Shown here: positions 36,314 through 45,754 of the stretch, one piece after another
How the letters are laid out: the number at the start of each line of letters is the position of its first letter
Numbering within the stretch: the stretch's first letter is position 1
Source of the DNA: Gottschalkia purinilytica
GTDB lineage: Bacteria > Bacillota > Clostridia > Tissierellales > Gottschalkiaceae
Assembly: GCF_001190785.1 (NCBI RefSeq)
Contig: NZ_LGSS01000001.1
Span: forward strand, 248,001-312,000
Length of the DNA: 64,000 nt
Reading direction: 5' to 3'
The notes under the pieces: model-generated
Told to the model about the DNA's origin: nothing
Seen by the model: the letters and a program-made list of their open reading frames with translations, nothing else
Databases searched by the model: none
Program-made: the position numbers and the translations under genes

Positions 36314-37354
36314 CTACTTAAATGTAGCAGTACTAACAATATTTAATATTTTTTTTGCTGCACCTTCATCAGTTATAAGTGTCATATCTTCCTTTAATCT
36401 ACAAATAGATATGATTGCTTCTGCTTTATTTTCTCCACTAGCTACACCTATTATAGTTTTTATATTTTTAAAATCTGATAAAGATATTCCTATAGTATTA
36501 GTCTCCCATATAATTTTACCTTTGGTATTAAAATAATGTCCAAAGGATTCTGCAACTGCTCTATTTTCACATAAATGTTTGACTACATCGTCTGAAAAAT
36601 GTCTTCTACTTGCCATAATGTCGGCTCTTCCTATACCAAATACTAACATATTTATATTTCTCATAATATCTACTACTTCTTTTATTTCTTTTACACTTAA
36701 TAGAGCCTCCATAGCTTCTTCACTAAGGTTATCTGGCACATGAAGTAATTTATAGTTTCCACATAATTTTTGAGCCAATTTTGCAGCTATGTTATTAGCT
36801 TGTGTTTCAACATTTTCTCCAAGCCCACCTCTAGCAGGTAAGACTAATAAATCTGATTTCTTTTTATAAACAGGCATTTCTTCTGCTACTTGAGCCATAG
36901 TAGTTCCACCAGTAATACCGATTATACTATTTTTTTCTAACTTATCAACTATATAGTTCGATGTCGCTTTTCCTATATCTTTTAATATAAGCTCGTCTTC
37001 ATCTGAATTTCCAGGTACTATAATTACTTTTCTTATATTAAGCTCTTTTTCTAATGATTTTTCTAAATAATTTAATCCTTTAAATCTATGTATCTGTTCT
37101 TTGAGCCTTTCTACAACATCTTTTCCTTCTTCAGTAATACTCATTCCTATAGTTTCAACAGATAATAGTCCTTGGTCTTTAAGTACATTAATTTCTGTCC
37201 TTACAACTCTTTCTCCTATATTTAGACTATTTGCTAAGGCTCTTCTTCCAATAGGCTGATTATAATATATGTTCCTTAAAATATTATACCTTTTTTCTAG
37301 TGTTTCTATCATTTCAGGAACTATTTTCTGATATAAAGAGAGTAAGTCATTCAT
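36314..37354 (-). CDS. cggR: Central glycolytic genes regulator, SorC/DeoR family
   Basis: A 346-aa repressor. The N-terminal winged helix-turn-helix is IYYNQPIGRRALANSLNIGE then RVVRTEINVLKDQGLLSVET, with the long sugar-phosphate-binding domain behind it: IIGITGGTTMAQVAEEMPVY, VLPARGGLGENVETQANNIA, GIGRADIMASRRHF and IGVASGENKAEAIISICRL. Family members bind fructose-1,6-bisphosphate, which relieves repression. As the first gene of the glycolytic operon it should repress its own transcript; a fitting promoter and direct-repeat operator lie upstream. An AAGGAGTG site sets the start. Confidence 0.94.
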   Translation of the reverse strand: MNDLLSLYQKIVPEMIETLEKRYNILRNIYYNQPIGRRALANSLNIGERVVRTEINVLKDQGLLSVETIGMSITEEGKDVVERLKEQIHRFKGLNYLEKSLEKELNIRKVIIVPGNSDEDELILKDIGKATSNYIVDKLEKNSIIGITGGTTMAQVAEEMPVYKKKSDLLVLPARGGLGENVETQANNIAAKLAQKLCGNYKLLHVPDNLSEEAMEALLSVKEIKEVVDIMRNINMLVFGIGRADIMASRRHFSDDVVKHLCENRAVAESFGHYFNTKGKIIWETNTIGISLSDFKNIKTIIGVASGENKAEAIISICRLKEDMTLITDEGAAKKILNIVSTATFK

Positions 37355-37560
37355 TTAAGATACACTCCTTATGAGCTTATAACTCATACTTTTCACTATA
37401 TGAGCTATTTAACTTTTTATGACAATAATATTATGTCTATATGAACATTTTTTATCCTATAACTAACAATTTTAATGCTCTTCCTCTAATAAGTAGCAGA
37501 TAAAAAACTCATCTAAATTAAGTTTCATGTTATTATAGATAGGTCTAATTTAATTAGTAT

Positions 37561-37600
37561 GGTCTAAAACTGTCCCATCACTAATAAAAGCATCCCACTG
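37561..37600 (-). promoter_or_regulatory. Candidate CggR operator
   Basis: On the minus strand TGGGATGCTTTTATTAGTGA is followed at once by TGGGACAGTTTTAGACC: a 20-base-period direct repeat of TGGGAY...TTTTA. This matches the layout of the B. subtilis CggR operator (CGGGAC-N6-TGTC, repeated every 20 bases). It starts about 32 bases after the predicted transcription start, again as in B. subtilis, where CggR acts as a roadblock. Confidence 0.68.
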
Positions 37601-37638
37601 AAACTACATTCATCAACATAACTTATCTTTCATCATTG

Positions 37639-37667
37639 ATTATAATTTAATAATGATAAAAATTCAA
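37639..37667 (-). promoter_or_regulatory. Sigma-A promoter of the glycolytic operon
   Basis: TTGAAT (37667-37662), a 17-base spacer and a perfect TATAAT (37644-37639). Transcription would start near 37632, about 280 bases before cggR. Confidence 0.82.
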
Positions 37668-37746
37668 GTTAATAAGAAAATTTTTATAAAATTTATACTT
37701 TTTTATAGTTGACAAGGCTAAAGTTACATGTCTTAATTTATCATAA

Positions 37747-37840
37747 ACTGAAACTAAAAGATACAAATTTGAAAAATATTTAACAATTTATATATTTTTT
37801 AATCTAAATACTATTCTGTATTTGTATCTTTTAGCTCAGT
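37747..37840. repeat. Large inverted repeat between the transporter and cggR
   Basis: ACTGA-aac-TAAAAGATACAAAT pairs with ATTTGTATCTTTTA-gc-TCAGT, with about 46 bases between the arms. It lies 40 bases after the stop of the last transporter gene and may terminate that operon; the weak T tract and long loop make this uncertain. Confidence 0.6.
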
Positions 37841-37880
37841 AAATTAACAAGATATGATTTATAAAGATTAAACTTAAGCC

Positions 37881-38822
37881 TTATCCTATATCATGTTTAG
37901 TATAAGGTTCTCCATTAGCTGCTGGACCCGATGATTTTCCTACAAATCCAGTTAATACTATTAAAGTTAATATGTATGGCACCATAGCTAATATTTGAGT
38001 TGGTATATTGGCACCCGTTCCTCCTAGATATACTATAAGTCCTTGTGCTGCTCCAAATAATAAGCAAGCTAACATAGCTCCTTGTGGCTTCCACTTTCCA
38101 AAAATCATAGCTGCCAGTGCAATAAATCCTTGCCCAGATATAAGAGTTGGTCTAAAGTTTGATACAACTGCAAGACTCATAGCTGCTCCACCAAAACCAG
38201 ATAGTATACCTGAAAGTATAACCGAAAAATATCTAATCCTATGTACATTTATCCCAAGTGTATCAGCTGCCTTTGGATGTTCTCCAACAGATCTTATTCT
38301 TAATCCTAGTTTAGTTTTATATAGCATGAACCACATTATCAGTACTAATAAAAATGACAAATATACAGTTATATATTGATTAAAAACCAGGTCAAGAAAT
38401 GAGTTATTTGAAAAAATTTCATTAAACGGTCTTGGCATCTTATGATTCAGATCTATAGGTTTTGTCATTGTAGTTCCTTCAAAAAATATTCTACTTAAGA
38501 ACAATGATAGACCTGAGCCAAGAAAGTTAATTGCAATTCCAGAAACTATCTGATCTGCTTCGAATGTTATAGAAGCTATAGCATGTAGAAGTGCTAAAAT
38601 GCCTCCACCTATTCCTGCTGATAAAAAAGCAATCCATGGATTACCTAAATAATACCCAACAGTAGCTCCTATAAGAGCCCCTATAGTCATCATACCTTCA
38701 AGTCCTATATTTACTACACCTGAATTTTCTGATGCTACTCCTCCTAAAGCTGTAAAAATCAAAGGTGCTGCATACATCAATGTTACACCTAAAATAAAGC
38801 CTATATCACTTAAATTAATCAA
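37881..38822 (-). CDS. ABC transporter permease, nucleoside/BMP type (second permease)
   Basis: A 313-aa membrane protein of the RbsC/NupQ-type permease family with about eight to nine segments. It carries the family motif GGVASENSGVVNIGLEGMMT near the N-terminus, VGEHPKAADTLGINVHRIRY, SGILSGFGGAAMSLAVVSNF and GFIALAAMIFGKWKPQGAML. It overlaps the preceding permease gene by eight bases, so the two are translationally coupled and likely form the heterodimeric channel. The transporter probably imports purine nucleosides. Confidence 0.9.
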   Translation of the reverse strand: MINLSDIGFILGVTLMYAAPLIFTALGGVASENSGVVNIGLEGMMTIGALIGATVGYYLGNPWIAFLSAGIGGGILALLHAIASITFEADQIVSGIAINFLGSGLSLFLSRIFFEGTTMTKPIDLNHKMPRPFNEIFSNNSFLDLVFNQYITVYLSFLLVLIMWFMLYKTKLGLRIRSVGEHPKAADTLGINVHRIRYFSVILSGILSGFGGAAMSLAVVSNFRPTLISGQGFIALAAMIFGKWKPQGAMLACLLFGAAQGLIVYLGGTGANIPTQILAMVPYILTLIVLTGFVGKSSGPAANGEPYTKHDIG

Positions 38823-39921
38823 CTTTCACCTCACCTCTTCTCCTTTTAAACTTTGACGCTATTATTTTTATAAAACTAGGCATAGATGTAAAAAACACTA
38901 TAGATCCAATCATAATATTAATAACCTCTGAAGGTGCTCCCATAGTAGATTGTATCTTAGGTCCACTATACTTTAGAGCTCCAAATAAAAGTCCAGACAG
39001 AACACTTCCTAAGGGAGTGTTATTTCCCAATAAAGCAACTGCTATACCATCAAACCCGCTTCCTTCCATAAAGGATAATATAGCTACTTCTTTAGTAACT
39101 CCAAGCACATGTATAGCTCCTGCTAATCCTGCTAATATACCACTTATAAACATAGAAGTTAATATGCTTCTTCTAACATTTATTCCACCATACTCTGATG
39201 CATCTTGATTAAGACCTACTGCTCTAAGCTCATAACCTAGTGTTGTTTTTTGTAGTATGTACCATACCATAATTGCACATAAAATAGCTATTATTATTCC
39301 CCAGTTAACTGGAGCAGATAGTATCTCTCTTAGAAATTTACTATTTGAAAGAAATTCTCTTCCAGCATCAGTTCTTTTCCACTGTTGAAGGATTCCTATA
39401 CTAGCAGAGTCTAGTATTTTATATGAAGCTTCACTTTGTGGCCTTCTAAACTTCTCCCAGGAAACAACGTAGTTATTCAAATATAAGGCTATCCAATTTA
39501 GCATTATAGTTGATATAACCTCATGAACTCCGAATTTTGCCCTTAAATATCCAGCTATACTTCCCCATAGCCCTGCTGCTATACCTGCTCCTATTAAAAC
39601 AACTATAGCGTGTATAACTAGAGGTAGTTCTAAAAAATATCCTAATAAAGCAGCTACTAATGCTCCTATTATGAACTGGCCTTCTGCTCCGATGTTAAAC
39701 AGACCTGTTCTAAATGCAAATGCAACAGATAACCCTGTTAATATTATTGGCACAGATCTAATAATTGTCCAAGCTATGTATTTAGGCCTACTAAATACCC
39801 CCTTAAACATAGTTGAATAAACATCAAATAAATTAAATCCAACTGCTGCTAATATTAGTCCTCCTACTAAAAATCCCAGTGCAATAGAAACTATAGTAAA
39901 AATTACCCTATTCCTTTTCAT
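38815..39921 (-). CDS. ABC transporter permease, nucleoside/BMP type (first permease)
   Basis: A 368-aa permease starting at MKRNRVIFTIVSIALGFLVG (ATG at 39921, 14 bases inside the ATPase gene, after GGAGGAGGTG). It has an N-terminal span, FRTGLFNIGAEGQFIIGALV (family motif), RAVGLNQDASEYGGINVRRS, SGILAGLAGAIHVLGVTKEV and FMEGSGFDGIAVALLGNNTP. It is the NupP-like partner of the 313-aa permease. A soluble loop of about 60 residues near the centre (FRRPQSEASYKILDSASIGI) lies outside the membrane. Third gene of the operon. Confidence 0.9.
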   Translation of the reverse strand: MKRNRVIFTIVSIALGFLVGGLILAAVGFNLFDVYSTMFKGVFSRPKYIAWTIIRSVPIILTGLSVAFAFRTGLFNIGAEGQFIIGALVAALLGYFLELPLVIHAIVVLIGAGIAAGLWGSIAGYLRAKFGVHEVISTIMLNWIALYLNNYVVSWEKFRRPQSEASYKILDSASIGILQQWKRTDAGREFLSNSKFLREILSAPVNWGIIIAILCAIMVWYILQKTTLGYELRAVGLNQDASEYGGINVRRSILTSMFISGILAGLAGAIHVLGVTKEVAILSFMEGSGFDGIAVALLGNNTPLGSVLSGLLFGALKYSGPKIQSTMGAPSEVINIMIGSIVFFTSMPSFIKIIASKFKRRRGEVKVD

Positions 39922-41452
39922 TTCCAGCACCTCCTCCAGCCATCATATATCCTAACATTTTTTCATTTGCTTTTTTAGAATCAACTATACCTACTATAGT
40001 TCCGTTATATATTACAGCTATTCTATCTGACACATTTAATATTTCATCTAATTCAAATGATATTAATAGAACAGCTTTATCCTTATCTCTTTGTTCTACG
40101 AGATACCTATGAACAAACTCTATAGCGCCAACATCAAGTCCTCTTGTAGGTTGAGCAGCTATTAATAAGTCTGGATCATTAGTTACTTCTCTAGCTATTA
40201 TTACCTTTTGCTGATTTCCTCCTGATAACTCAGCTACTTTTACATTTTCATCATTTGGTCTTACATCAAATTTTGAAATAAGTCGTCTTGAAAATTCTCT
40301 AATATTTTTATAATTAAGTTTACCTTTTTTAGAAAAAGGATCTTTCTTATAGTTTTCCAGTATCATATTTTCATATATGCTAAAATCTAAAATCAATCCT
40401 CTTTTTTGTCTATCTTCTGGTATAGTTGAAATACCACTTTCTATAATTTCCCTAGGAGTTTTATTGGTTATGTCCTTATTATTAATATATACCTTACCAG
40501 AGTCTATTTTCCTTAGTCCTGTTATTGATTCTATAAGTTCACTTTGACCATTTCCATCTACTCCAGCTATACCTAATATTTCTCCCTTTTTAACTTCTAG
40601 TGATAATTTATCTAGCGCCTTTATACCTCTGTTATCTCTAACGCTTATATCATCTATTTTTAAGACAGTATTTCCTGCCGATTTTTCTTTCTTTTCAACT
40701 GCAAATCTTATTTCTCTTCCTACCATTTTTCCAGCTAATTCTTCTTCAGTCACTTCACTTACCTTTACTGTATCTATATACTTTCCTCTTCTTATAATAG
40801 TGCAATAGTCTGCTGATTTCTTTATCTCACGTAATTTATGAGTTATTATTATAATAGATTTTCCTTGACTAGTTAAATTATTTATTATTTCTAAAAAATC
40901 TTGTATTTCTTGAGGAGTTAATACTGCTGTAGGTTCATCTAGTATAAGTATATCTGCTCCCCTATATAATGCCTTTAAAATTTCTATTTTTTGTTGCATA
41001 CCTACACTTATCTCGTGTATTCTTGCATCAGGATCTATATTGAATCCATATCGTTCTGACAATTCTATAACTTTTTTTCTAGCTTCTTGAATATCAAGGT
41101 ATCCAAAACCTTTAGTAATCTCCATACCTAATATTATGTTTTCAACTACCGTAAAAGGCTCTACTAGCATAAAATGTTGATGTACCATTCCTATTCCTTT
41201 TTTTATAGCAATATTGGGACTATCTATATTTATTTTTTCGCCCCTTACATATATTTCTCCAGAAGTTGGTTGATATAATCCATAAAGCACATTCATAAGA
41301 GTAGTTTTACCAGCACCATTTTCTCCAAGTAGTGCATGTACTTCTCCTTTATGAAGAGTAAGACTTATATTATCATTTGCAACAAAGTCACCAAATTTTT
41401 TAGTGATATTTTTCATTTCTATTACTTTATCTTTAAAATCTATATTATTCAA
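39908..41452 (-). CDS. ABC transporter ATP-binding protein, two-domain nucleoside type
   Basis: A 514-aa protein with two tandem ABC domains as in RbsA/NupO. Domain 1: Walker A ALLGENGAGKTTLMNVLYGL, Q-loop GMVHQHFMLVEPFTVVENII, signature ISVGMQQKIEILKALYRGAD, Walker B ILILDEPTAVLTPQ. Domain 2: degenerate Walker A GIAGVDGNGQSELIESITGL, signature LSGGNQQKVIIAREVTNDPD and LLIAAQPTRGLDVGA. The start is TTG, fixed by a GGAGGTGTCCTA site. It powers the two permeases downstream and works with the lipoprotein gene upstream. Confidence 0.94.
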   Translation of the reverse strand: MNNIDFKDKVIEMKNITKKFGDFVANDNISLTLHKGEVHALLGENGAGKTTLMNVLYGLYQPTSGEIYVRGEKINIDSPNIAIKKGIGMVHQHFMLVEPFTVVENIILGMEITKGFGYLDIQEARKKVIELSERYGFNIDPDARIHEISVGMQQKIEILKALYRGADILILDEPTAVLTPQEIQDFLEIINNLTSQGKSIIIITHKLREIKKSADYCTIIRRGKYIDTVKVSEVTEEELAGKMVGREIRFAVEKKEKSAGNTVLKIDDISVRDNRGIKALDKLSLEVKKGEILGIAGVDGNGQSELIESITGLRKIDSGKVYINNKDITNKTPREIIESGISTIPEDRQKRGLILDFSIYENMILENYKKDPFSKKGKLNYKNIREFSRRLISKFDVRPNDENVKVAELSGGNQQKVIIAREVTNDPDLLIAAQPTRGLDVGAIEFVHRYLVEQRDKDKAVLLISFELDEILNVSDRIAVIYNGTIVGIVDSKKANEKMLGYMMAGGGAGNEKE

Positions 41453-41519
41453 TAGGACACCTCCTACATCAATATCTATAGCCCAGATTCAACAATCTGA
41501 GCTATAGATTTATGTTTTA

Positions 41520-42587
41520 TTATTTAAGTGTGTTTAAATAATCTTTATAAGTTTTTTCATCATTTGGAACATTTATTTTTCCATCTACTATATCCTTTTT
41601 AAGCTTTTCCACTTCATCTAAAATTTCTTTTGGAACATGCTTATTAGAAGTTGGAGCTATGTCAACTGCATTATGCTCTAATCCATAAACTATAGTTTTT
41701 CCACCTTCAAATTTTCCTTCTTTTAAAGCTTTAACTAAATCATAAATTCCCACATCTACTCTTTTCATTGCCGAAGTTATTACATTATCTGGAGCCAAGT
41801 AGTTCTGATCTCTATCAACTCCTATAGCATACTTTCCTTGTTCTTTAGCTGATTCTATAACTCCATCTCCAACTCCGCCAGCAGCATGGAACACAATATC
41901 TGCTCCCTGTTGATACATAGAGTTTGCTATTGCCTTCCCTTTTGCAGGATTATCAAAGGATTCAGCATATTGTCTTAAAACTTGTACGCCTTTGTTAGTA
42001 AGTTTGTTTGCATAAGCAACGCCTGCATGATATCCATAATCAAATCCATCTATTATATTACTTTTGATTCCACCTACAAACCCTACTTTTCCTGTTTGAC
42101 TCATTTTACCTGCTATGTATCCTACTAAAAATGAAGATTGCTCTGCCTTAAATACTACTCCTACTACATTTTCTGGAGTTTTATCTCCATATGAATAATC
42201 TACTATGGCATATTTTTGATCTGGATTCGATTCTGCTGCTTCTCTAAGAGCATCTCCAACTTTATACCCTATACCCCATATTAAATCATTATCTCCATCT
42301 AAGAGCGTCTCCAAGTTAGGGATATAGTCTGCATCTTGCTTTGACTCTTGATATGAAGCTTTTATTCCTAATTCTTTTTCTGCTCTTTGAAGCCCTTCCC
42401 AAGCTGATTGATTAAAAGATTGGTCATTTACGCCTCCAACATCTGTAACCATGCCAACTCTTACTTGTCCTTTATTCTTTGCTCCTTGCTTTTTATTTTC
42501 TTGTTTTTTACCACTAGTACTACACCCTACCCCTAGCGTTAACACTAGCGTCATAATGAGTAATAATGATGTTACTCTCTTAAACAT
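41520..42587 (-). CDS. BMP family nucleoside-binding lipoprotein
   Basis: A 355-aa PnrA/Med-like substrate-binding lipoprotein. The start MFKRVTSLLLIMTLVLTLGV (42587) follows AAAGGAGGAAG; the longest frame begins eight codons upstream. The lipobox is LGVGC, then a KQENKKQGAK linker. Family motifs are VRVGMVTDVGGVNDQSFNQS, ADYIPNLETLLDGDNDLIWG, VGYIAGKMSQTGKVGFVGGI and ADIVFHAAGGVGDGVIESAK. Relatives bind purine nucleosides such as guanosine and inosine, which fits guanine deaminase and a phosphoribosyltransferase elsewhere in the window. First gene of the operon. Confidence 0.93.
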   Translation of the reverse strand: MFKRVTSLLLIMTLVLTLGVGCSTSGKKQENKKQGAKNKGQVRVGMVTDVGGVNDQSFNQSAWEGLQRAEKELGIKASYQESKQDADYIPNLETLLDGDNDLIWGIGYKVGDALREAAESNPDQKYAIVDYSYGDKTPENVVGVVFKAEQSSFLVGYIAGKMSQTGKVGFVGGIKSNIIDGFDYGYHAGVAYANKLTNKGVQVLRQYAESFDNPAKGKAIANSMYQQGADIVFHAAGGVGDGVIESAKEQGKYAIGVDRDQNYLAPDNVITSAMKRVDVGIYDLVKALKEGKFEGGKTIVYGLEHNAVDIAPTSNKHVPKEILDEVEKLKKDIVDGKINVPNDEKTYKDYLNTLK

Positions 42588-42998
42588 GAAAATCTTCCTC
42601 CTTTTTCTCATTCATTCTTCATATACCTTTTATTTTATGAGTTTAACCACTTATACTTAATGATATTCAATAATCCTCATCACTAGACTTAAAATTTACA
42701 GTGCCTAAGATACATTGATTTTTTAGTTGTTTAATTATTTACTATTTAGTATATTATTTAATAAACATTTGATTTTATATGAATAAAAAAATAAAGAGCA
42801 ACAATATTTAATAAATACTGTTGCTCTTTATTTATGAAGAATGATTTTAAAATTTTTACAGTTTTTAGCTCTTTTCTCCTATAAGCTCATATTCTTTAAA
42901 ATCATATACAACTAATGTTTTTTGAATTATTATTAGCCAATTATACTAAAAATAAAAATATCATTTATCATAATATGTATAAATAAGCTTCTCAAATA
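42588..42998. other. Intergenic region between the transporter and grdD
   Basis: About 410 bases holding the upstream region of the transporter operon and, at 42789-42833, a free-standing hairpin (AAATAAAGAGCAACA ... TGTTGCTCTTTATTT, 15-bp outer stem). No purine riboswitch was recognised and no gene is visible. Confidence 0.6.
42789..42833. terminator. Hairpin, bidirectional terminator-like
   Basis: AAATAAAGAGCAACA / TGTTGCTCTTTATTT with an inner TATT/AATA pairing. Its role is unclear because it is separated from both flanking operons. Confidence 0.65.
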
Positions 42999-43000
42999 AA

Positions 43001-43034
43001 GAAGACTTCAGAAATTTAATTTCTGAAGTCTTCT
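43001..43034 (-). terminator. Terminator of the glycine reductase operon
   Basis: GAAGACTTCAGAAA / TTTCTGAAGTCTTC, 14-bp perfect stem, followed on the minus strand by TTTATTTGAG, right after the grdD stop. Confidence 0.9.
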
Positions 43035-43040
43035 AAAAAG

Positions 43041-44204
43041 TTATTGTACAAATTCTGCTTTAGAAAGAACTTCCGTAGCTTGCTCTATCTTAGCTTCATT
43101 TACCATAACTATAGGTCCAGTACATCCCATTCCACTTTCAGCATATATACCGTTTTTCCATAATTCTTTAACAGCGTCTTCTAAATCCATTATATCAACA
43201 CCTGATATAGAACCTGTAACTACTTCTTTTGGAGGAGCAGTTACTTCTTCTTCTTGACTTGCTGCTTTTTTATTATCTTTTTTAAGACCTTTTAATATAT
43301 CCGATAGTTTAGCCTTATTAGCTTTCTTAAATTCTTCTGCTGATATATTAGCAACATTTCCTTGTGCTAGTTGTCCTGCATATTGAATAGCATTAGCTAT
43401 AACTGGAGCTCCTGATGCTCTTGATACTATTAATATAGTTCTGTCATATCCTTCGCCTATTCCAGGACCATATCCATACCCTGTAGCTTCATAGCTTCCT
43501 CCAGTTGTATATGAAGAGAACATTTTCATAAGAATGTTTCCAGTTAAAGAGTCTGTTACCATTACGTCTGGTGTTCCTGTTAATAGATCGTTACCTCTCA
43601 TTACACATCCACCATCTGATCTCATTGACTCAACAAAGTTTATATCATATCCGTTTGATTGTAGTTCTTTAAGTGCTCTTTCAACCGGTCTAGCTCCATC
43701 AACATTTAATATACCTACTGTTGGCTTTTCAATACCCATTGCTTTAGCAGTAACTATTCCGTATAAAGCATTTTTAACCATACCTTCAACTCTATGAGCT
43801 GATGATGTTCCAGTTGTAGTTGCTATGAACATTTCTTTTCCTTTACCAGGAGTTACAACTCTACCTACAGTTGATACTCCTATAGGGAAGTTATAATGCA
43901 TAGTTACAATACTTTGAACTTCACCACTATCTAATAAACTTTCCATAACTTTATGTTGTTCTTCTTCTGTATTAGCCTCATAGACTTTTAGGTTTGTATC
44001 TGATTTTGGTCCAATTAATACAACTTCTATATTTGGATTACTTTTTTGTGCAAGCTCTGCACCTTTAATTACATTATCTACTCCGTGCTCACTTCCAAGA
44101 ACTGTAATACCTACCGTAACTTTTTGACCAAATTGACCCGTTTCTATAGCGTCAGCTATATCGCTAAACACCTTTCCTATCATGCTTTTTATATTCTCTG
44201 ACAT
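43041..44204 (-). CDS. grdD: Glycine reductase complex component C, alpha subunit
   Basis: A 387-aa subunit of component C, which takes the carboxymethyl group from selenoprotein A and releases acetyl phosphate. The fold is PlsX/phosphate acyltransferase-like: TVGITVLGSEHGVDNVIKGA near the start, VSTVGRVVTPGKGKEMFIAT, and SDGGCVMRGNDLLTGTPDVM then VTDSLTGNILMKMF. The C-terminal ESGMGCTGPIVMVNE holds a Cys region often cited as reactive in the family. Last gene of the grd operon, 11 bases after grdC, with a strong terminator. It acts in the cytoplasm and supplies ATP through acetate kinase. Confidence 0.96.
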   Translation of the reverse strand: MSENIKSMIGKVFSDIADAIETGQFGQKVTVGITVLGSEHGVDNVIKGAELAQKSNPNIEVVLIGPKSDTNLKVYEANTEEEQHKVMESLLDSGEVQSIVTMHYNFPIGVSTVGRVVTPGKGKEMFIATTTGTSSAHRVEGMVKNALYGIVTAKAMGIEKPTVGILNVDGARPVERALKELQSNGYDINFVESMRSDGGCVMRGNDLLTGTPDVMVTDSLTGNILMKMFSSYTTGGSYEATGYGYGPGIGEGYDRTILIVSRASGAPVIANAIQYAGQLAQGNVANISAEEFKKANKAKLSDILKGLKKDNKKAASQEEEVTAPPKEVVTGSISGVDIMDLEDAVKELWKNGIYAESGMGCTGPIVMVNEAKIEQATEVLSKAEFVQ

Positions 44205-44215
44205 TTAAATCACCT

Positions 44216-45754
44216 CTAATTTCCTAATAGATGTGACGCAAAATCTCTCATTGCTTCCGCAACTAATTTCTTAACTTCTTCTTGTGAAACTCCTTCGTTT
44301 CCGTCTACTTTTCCACTATTTTTTTCAACAACTATTGATACCCCGTCAAATAGGTTAGTCATACGTCCTAAGAATAAGCTACCTTTACCAACTATCATAG
44401 CTCTATTAATTTCTCCATTTAACATAGCATCTCTACAGAATCCTACATAAGGTACTCCTGATGGAATATGTCCTTGAGTTGGAGCCCACCCTGGTAATCC
44501 GTGTTTTTCACCAAATGTAGCAACATCTGCTCTTTCTAGCTCTCCTCTTTTAACTCCTAAAGCAGCTATCATTTTATAGTTAGCAGCTGGAACATCTCCT
44601 GCACCTGCTGGTTTAGTTATATCTGGATTTTGCATTTCAACTGAATATTTATCTATATCAGTTATTTTTAAGTCACCTTTATCAAGTGGTGATGTAATTA
44701 ATGAAGTTATAACAGCCTGTGGTGATGAACCTGTACCAACTGTATGACGTCCTATTAAGTCTGTTCTTAGTATAGGGTTAATTCCATCGTTTTCACTTAC
44801 TAATACAGCGAATCCACCTACTACGTCTTCTAATATTGGAAGTTCCTTCTTAACATGATCTTTACCATTCATACCTAATTTAGCTGAAGCTCCACCAGCT
44901 ACTAATACAACATTTTTGTATACTCCTGCTTTAACTAAAGCAGCAGCTTCAATTAATGCATGAGTTGGAGCTGCACAGAATCCTCTTGTGTCTGAACCTG
45001 TTGCATTGATACAACCAGCAGTTTCTGCTATGGCTTTAGCGAAGTTACCTCCACCTCTTTGATTCATATCTCCACATGCTTCTTCTGAACATTCTATTAC
45101 ATATTCAACTTCTGTTGGATCTATATTATTTTTAGCAATTAAATTTAACATAGATAATACTCCAGAAGCTTTAACAACTAAGTTTTCAAACATAACATGA
45201 GCATTTAAGTTAGTATCTATTTCATGAGCTCTTTTTACACAACCTACAATTTCATTGTTGTTATATATAGCTTCTGCATGATGTTCCTCTATTAAATCTT
45301 TGATAGTATCTATTTCTTCACCATCTTTAACTTTAGCAACTAATTCTTCACTTATAAGTGGATGATTAGTTAACTTTTCTTTAACTGAAGTAGCAAATGA
45401 TTTTTCTAGTTTTACTAAGTCGAAAGCATCACAAATTTGCATTAATGCTATAAACTCATCTTGTGGCATAATTTCTCCATATTTTGCAAATCTGTCTGCA
45501 CCTTCAATTTTTTTATCTTGCCATGGTGCTCCCATTTTACCTAATTCTTCTGGAGTTATTCCTCCTATATAAGTTTGGTTTGGTGGGTAGCTAACTACCT
45601 CTTCAAAGCTACGAATATGCTCTGGAAGTTTTTTTAAATATTCTGATTCTGGATTAACAATTCTTTCTGATGTTTGAGTTGTACCATTATGGATTATCAT
45701 ATCTGGTGTATGTACTAATACATAACCAGCCCCTTTTAAAACTGGAAAAGACAT
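44216..45754 (-). CDS. grdC: Glycine reductase complex component C, beta subunit
   Basis: A 512-aa KASIII-like subunit of component C. The start MSFPVLKGAGYVLVHTPDMI (45754) follows TTGGAGGTGAAAG; the open frame is 17 codons longer. Family parts: the Cys-rich YVIECSEEACGDMNQRGGGN then FAKAIAETAGCINATGSDTR and GFCAAPTHALIEAAALVKAG, ending in VGKGSLFLGRMTNLFDGVSI. It works with grdD to form acetyl phosphate. It is separated from grdB by 245 bases with conspicuous hairpins, so expression of component C may be tuned separately. Confidence 0.96.
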   Translation of the reverse strand: MSFPVLKGAGYVLVHTPDMIIHNGTTQTSERIVNPESEYLKKLPEHIRSFEEVVSYPPNQTYIGGITPEELGKMGAPWQDKKIEGADRFAKYGEIMPQDEFIALMQICDAFDLVKLEKSFATSVKEKLTNHPLISEELVAKVKDGEEIDTIKDLIEEHHAEAIYNNNEIVGCVKRAHEIDTNLNAHVMFENLVVKASGVLSMLNLIAKNNIDPTEVEYVIECSEEACGDMNQRGGGNFAKAIAETAGCINATGSDTRGFCAAPTHALIEAAALVKAGVYKNVVLVAGGASAKLGMNGKDHVKKELPILEDVVGGFAVLVSENDGINPILRTDLIGRHTVGTGSSPQAVITSLITSPLDKGDLKITDIDKYSVEMQNPDITKPAGAGDVPAANYKMIAALGVKRGELERADVATFGEKHGLPGWAPTQGHIPSGVPYVGFCRDAMLNGEINRAMIVGKGSLFLGRMTNLFDGVSIVVEKNSGKVDGNEGVSQEEVKKLVAEAMRDFASHLLGN

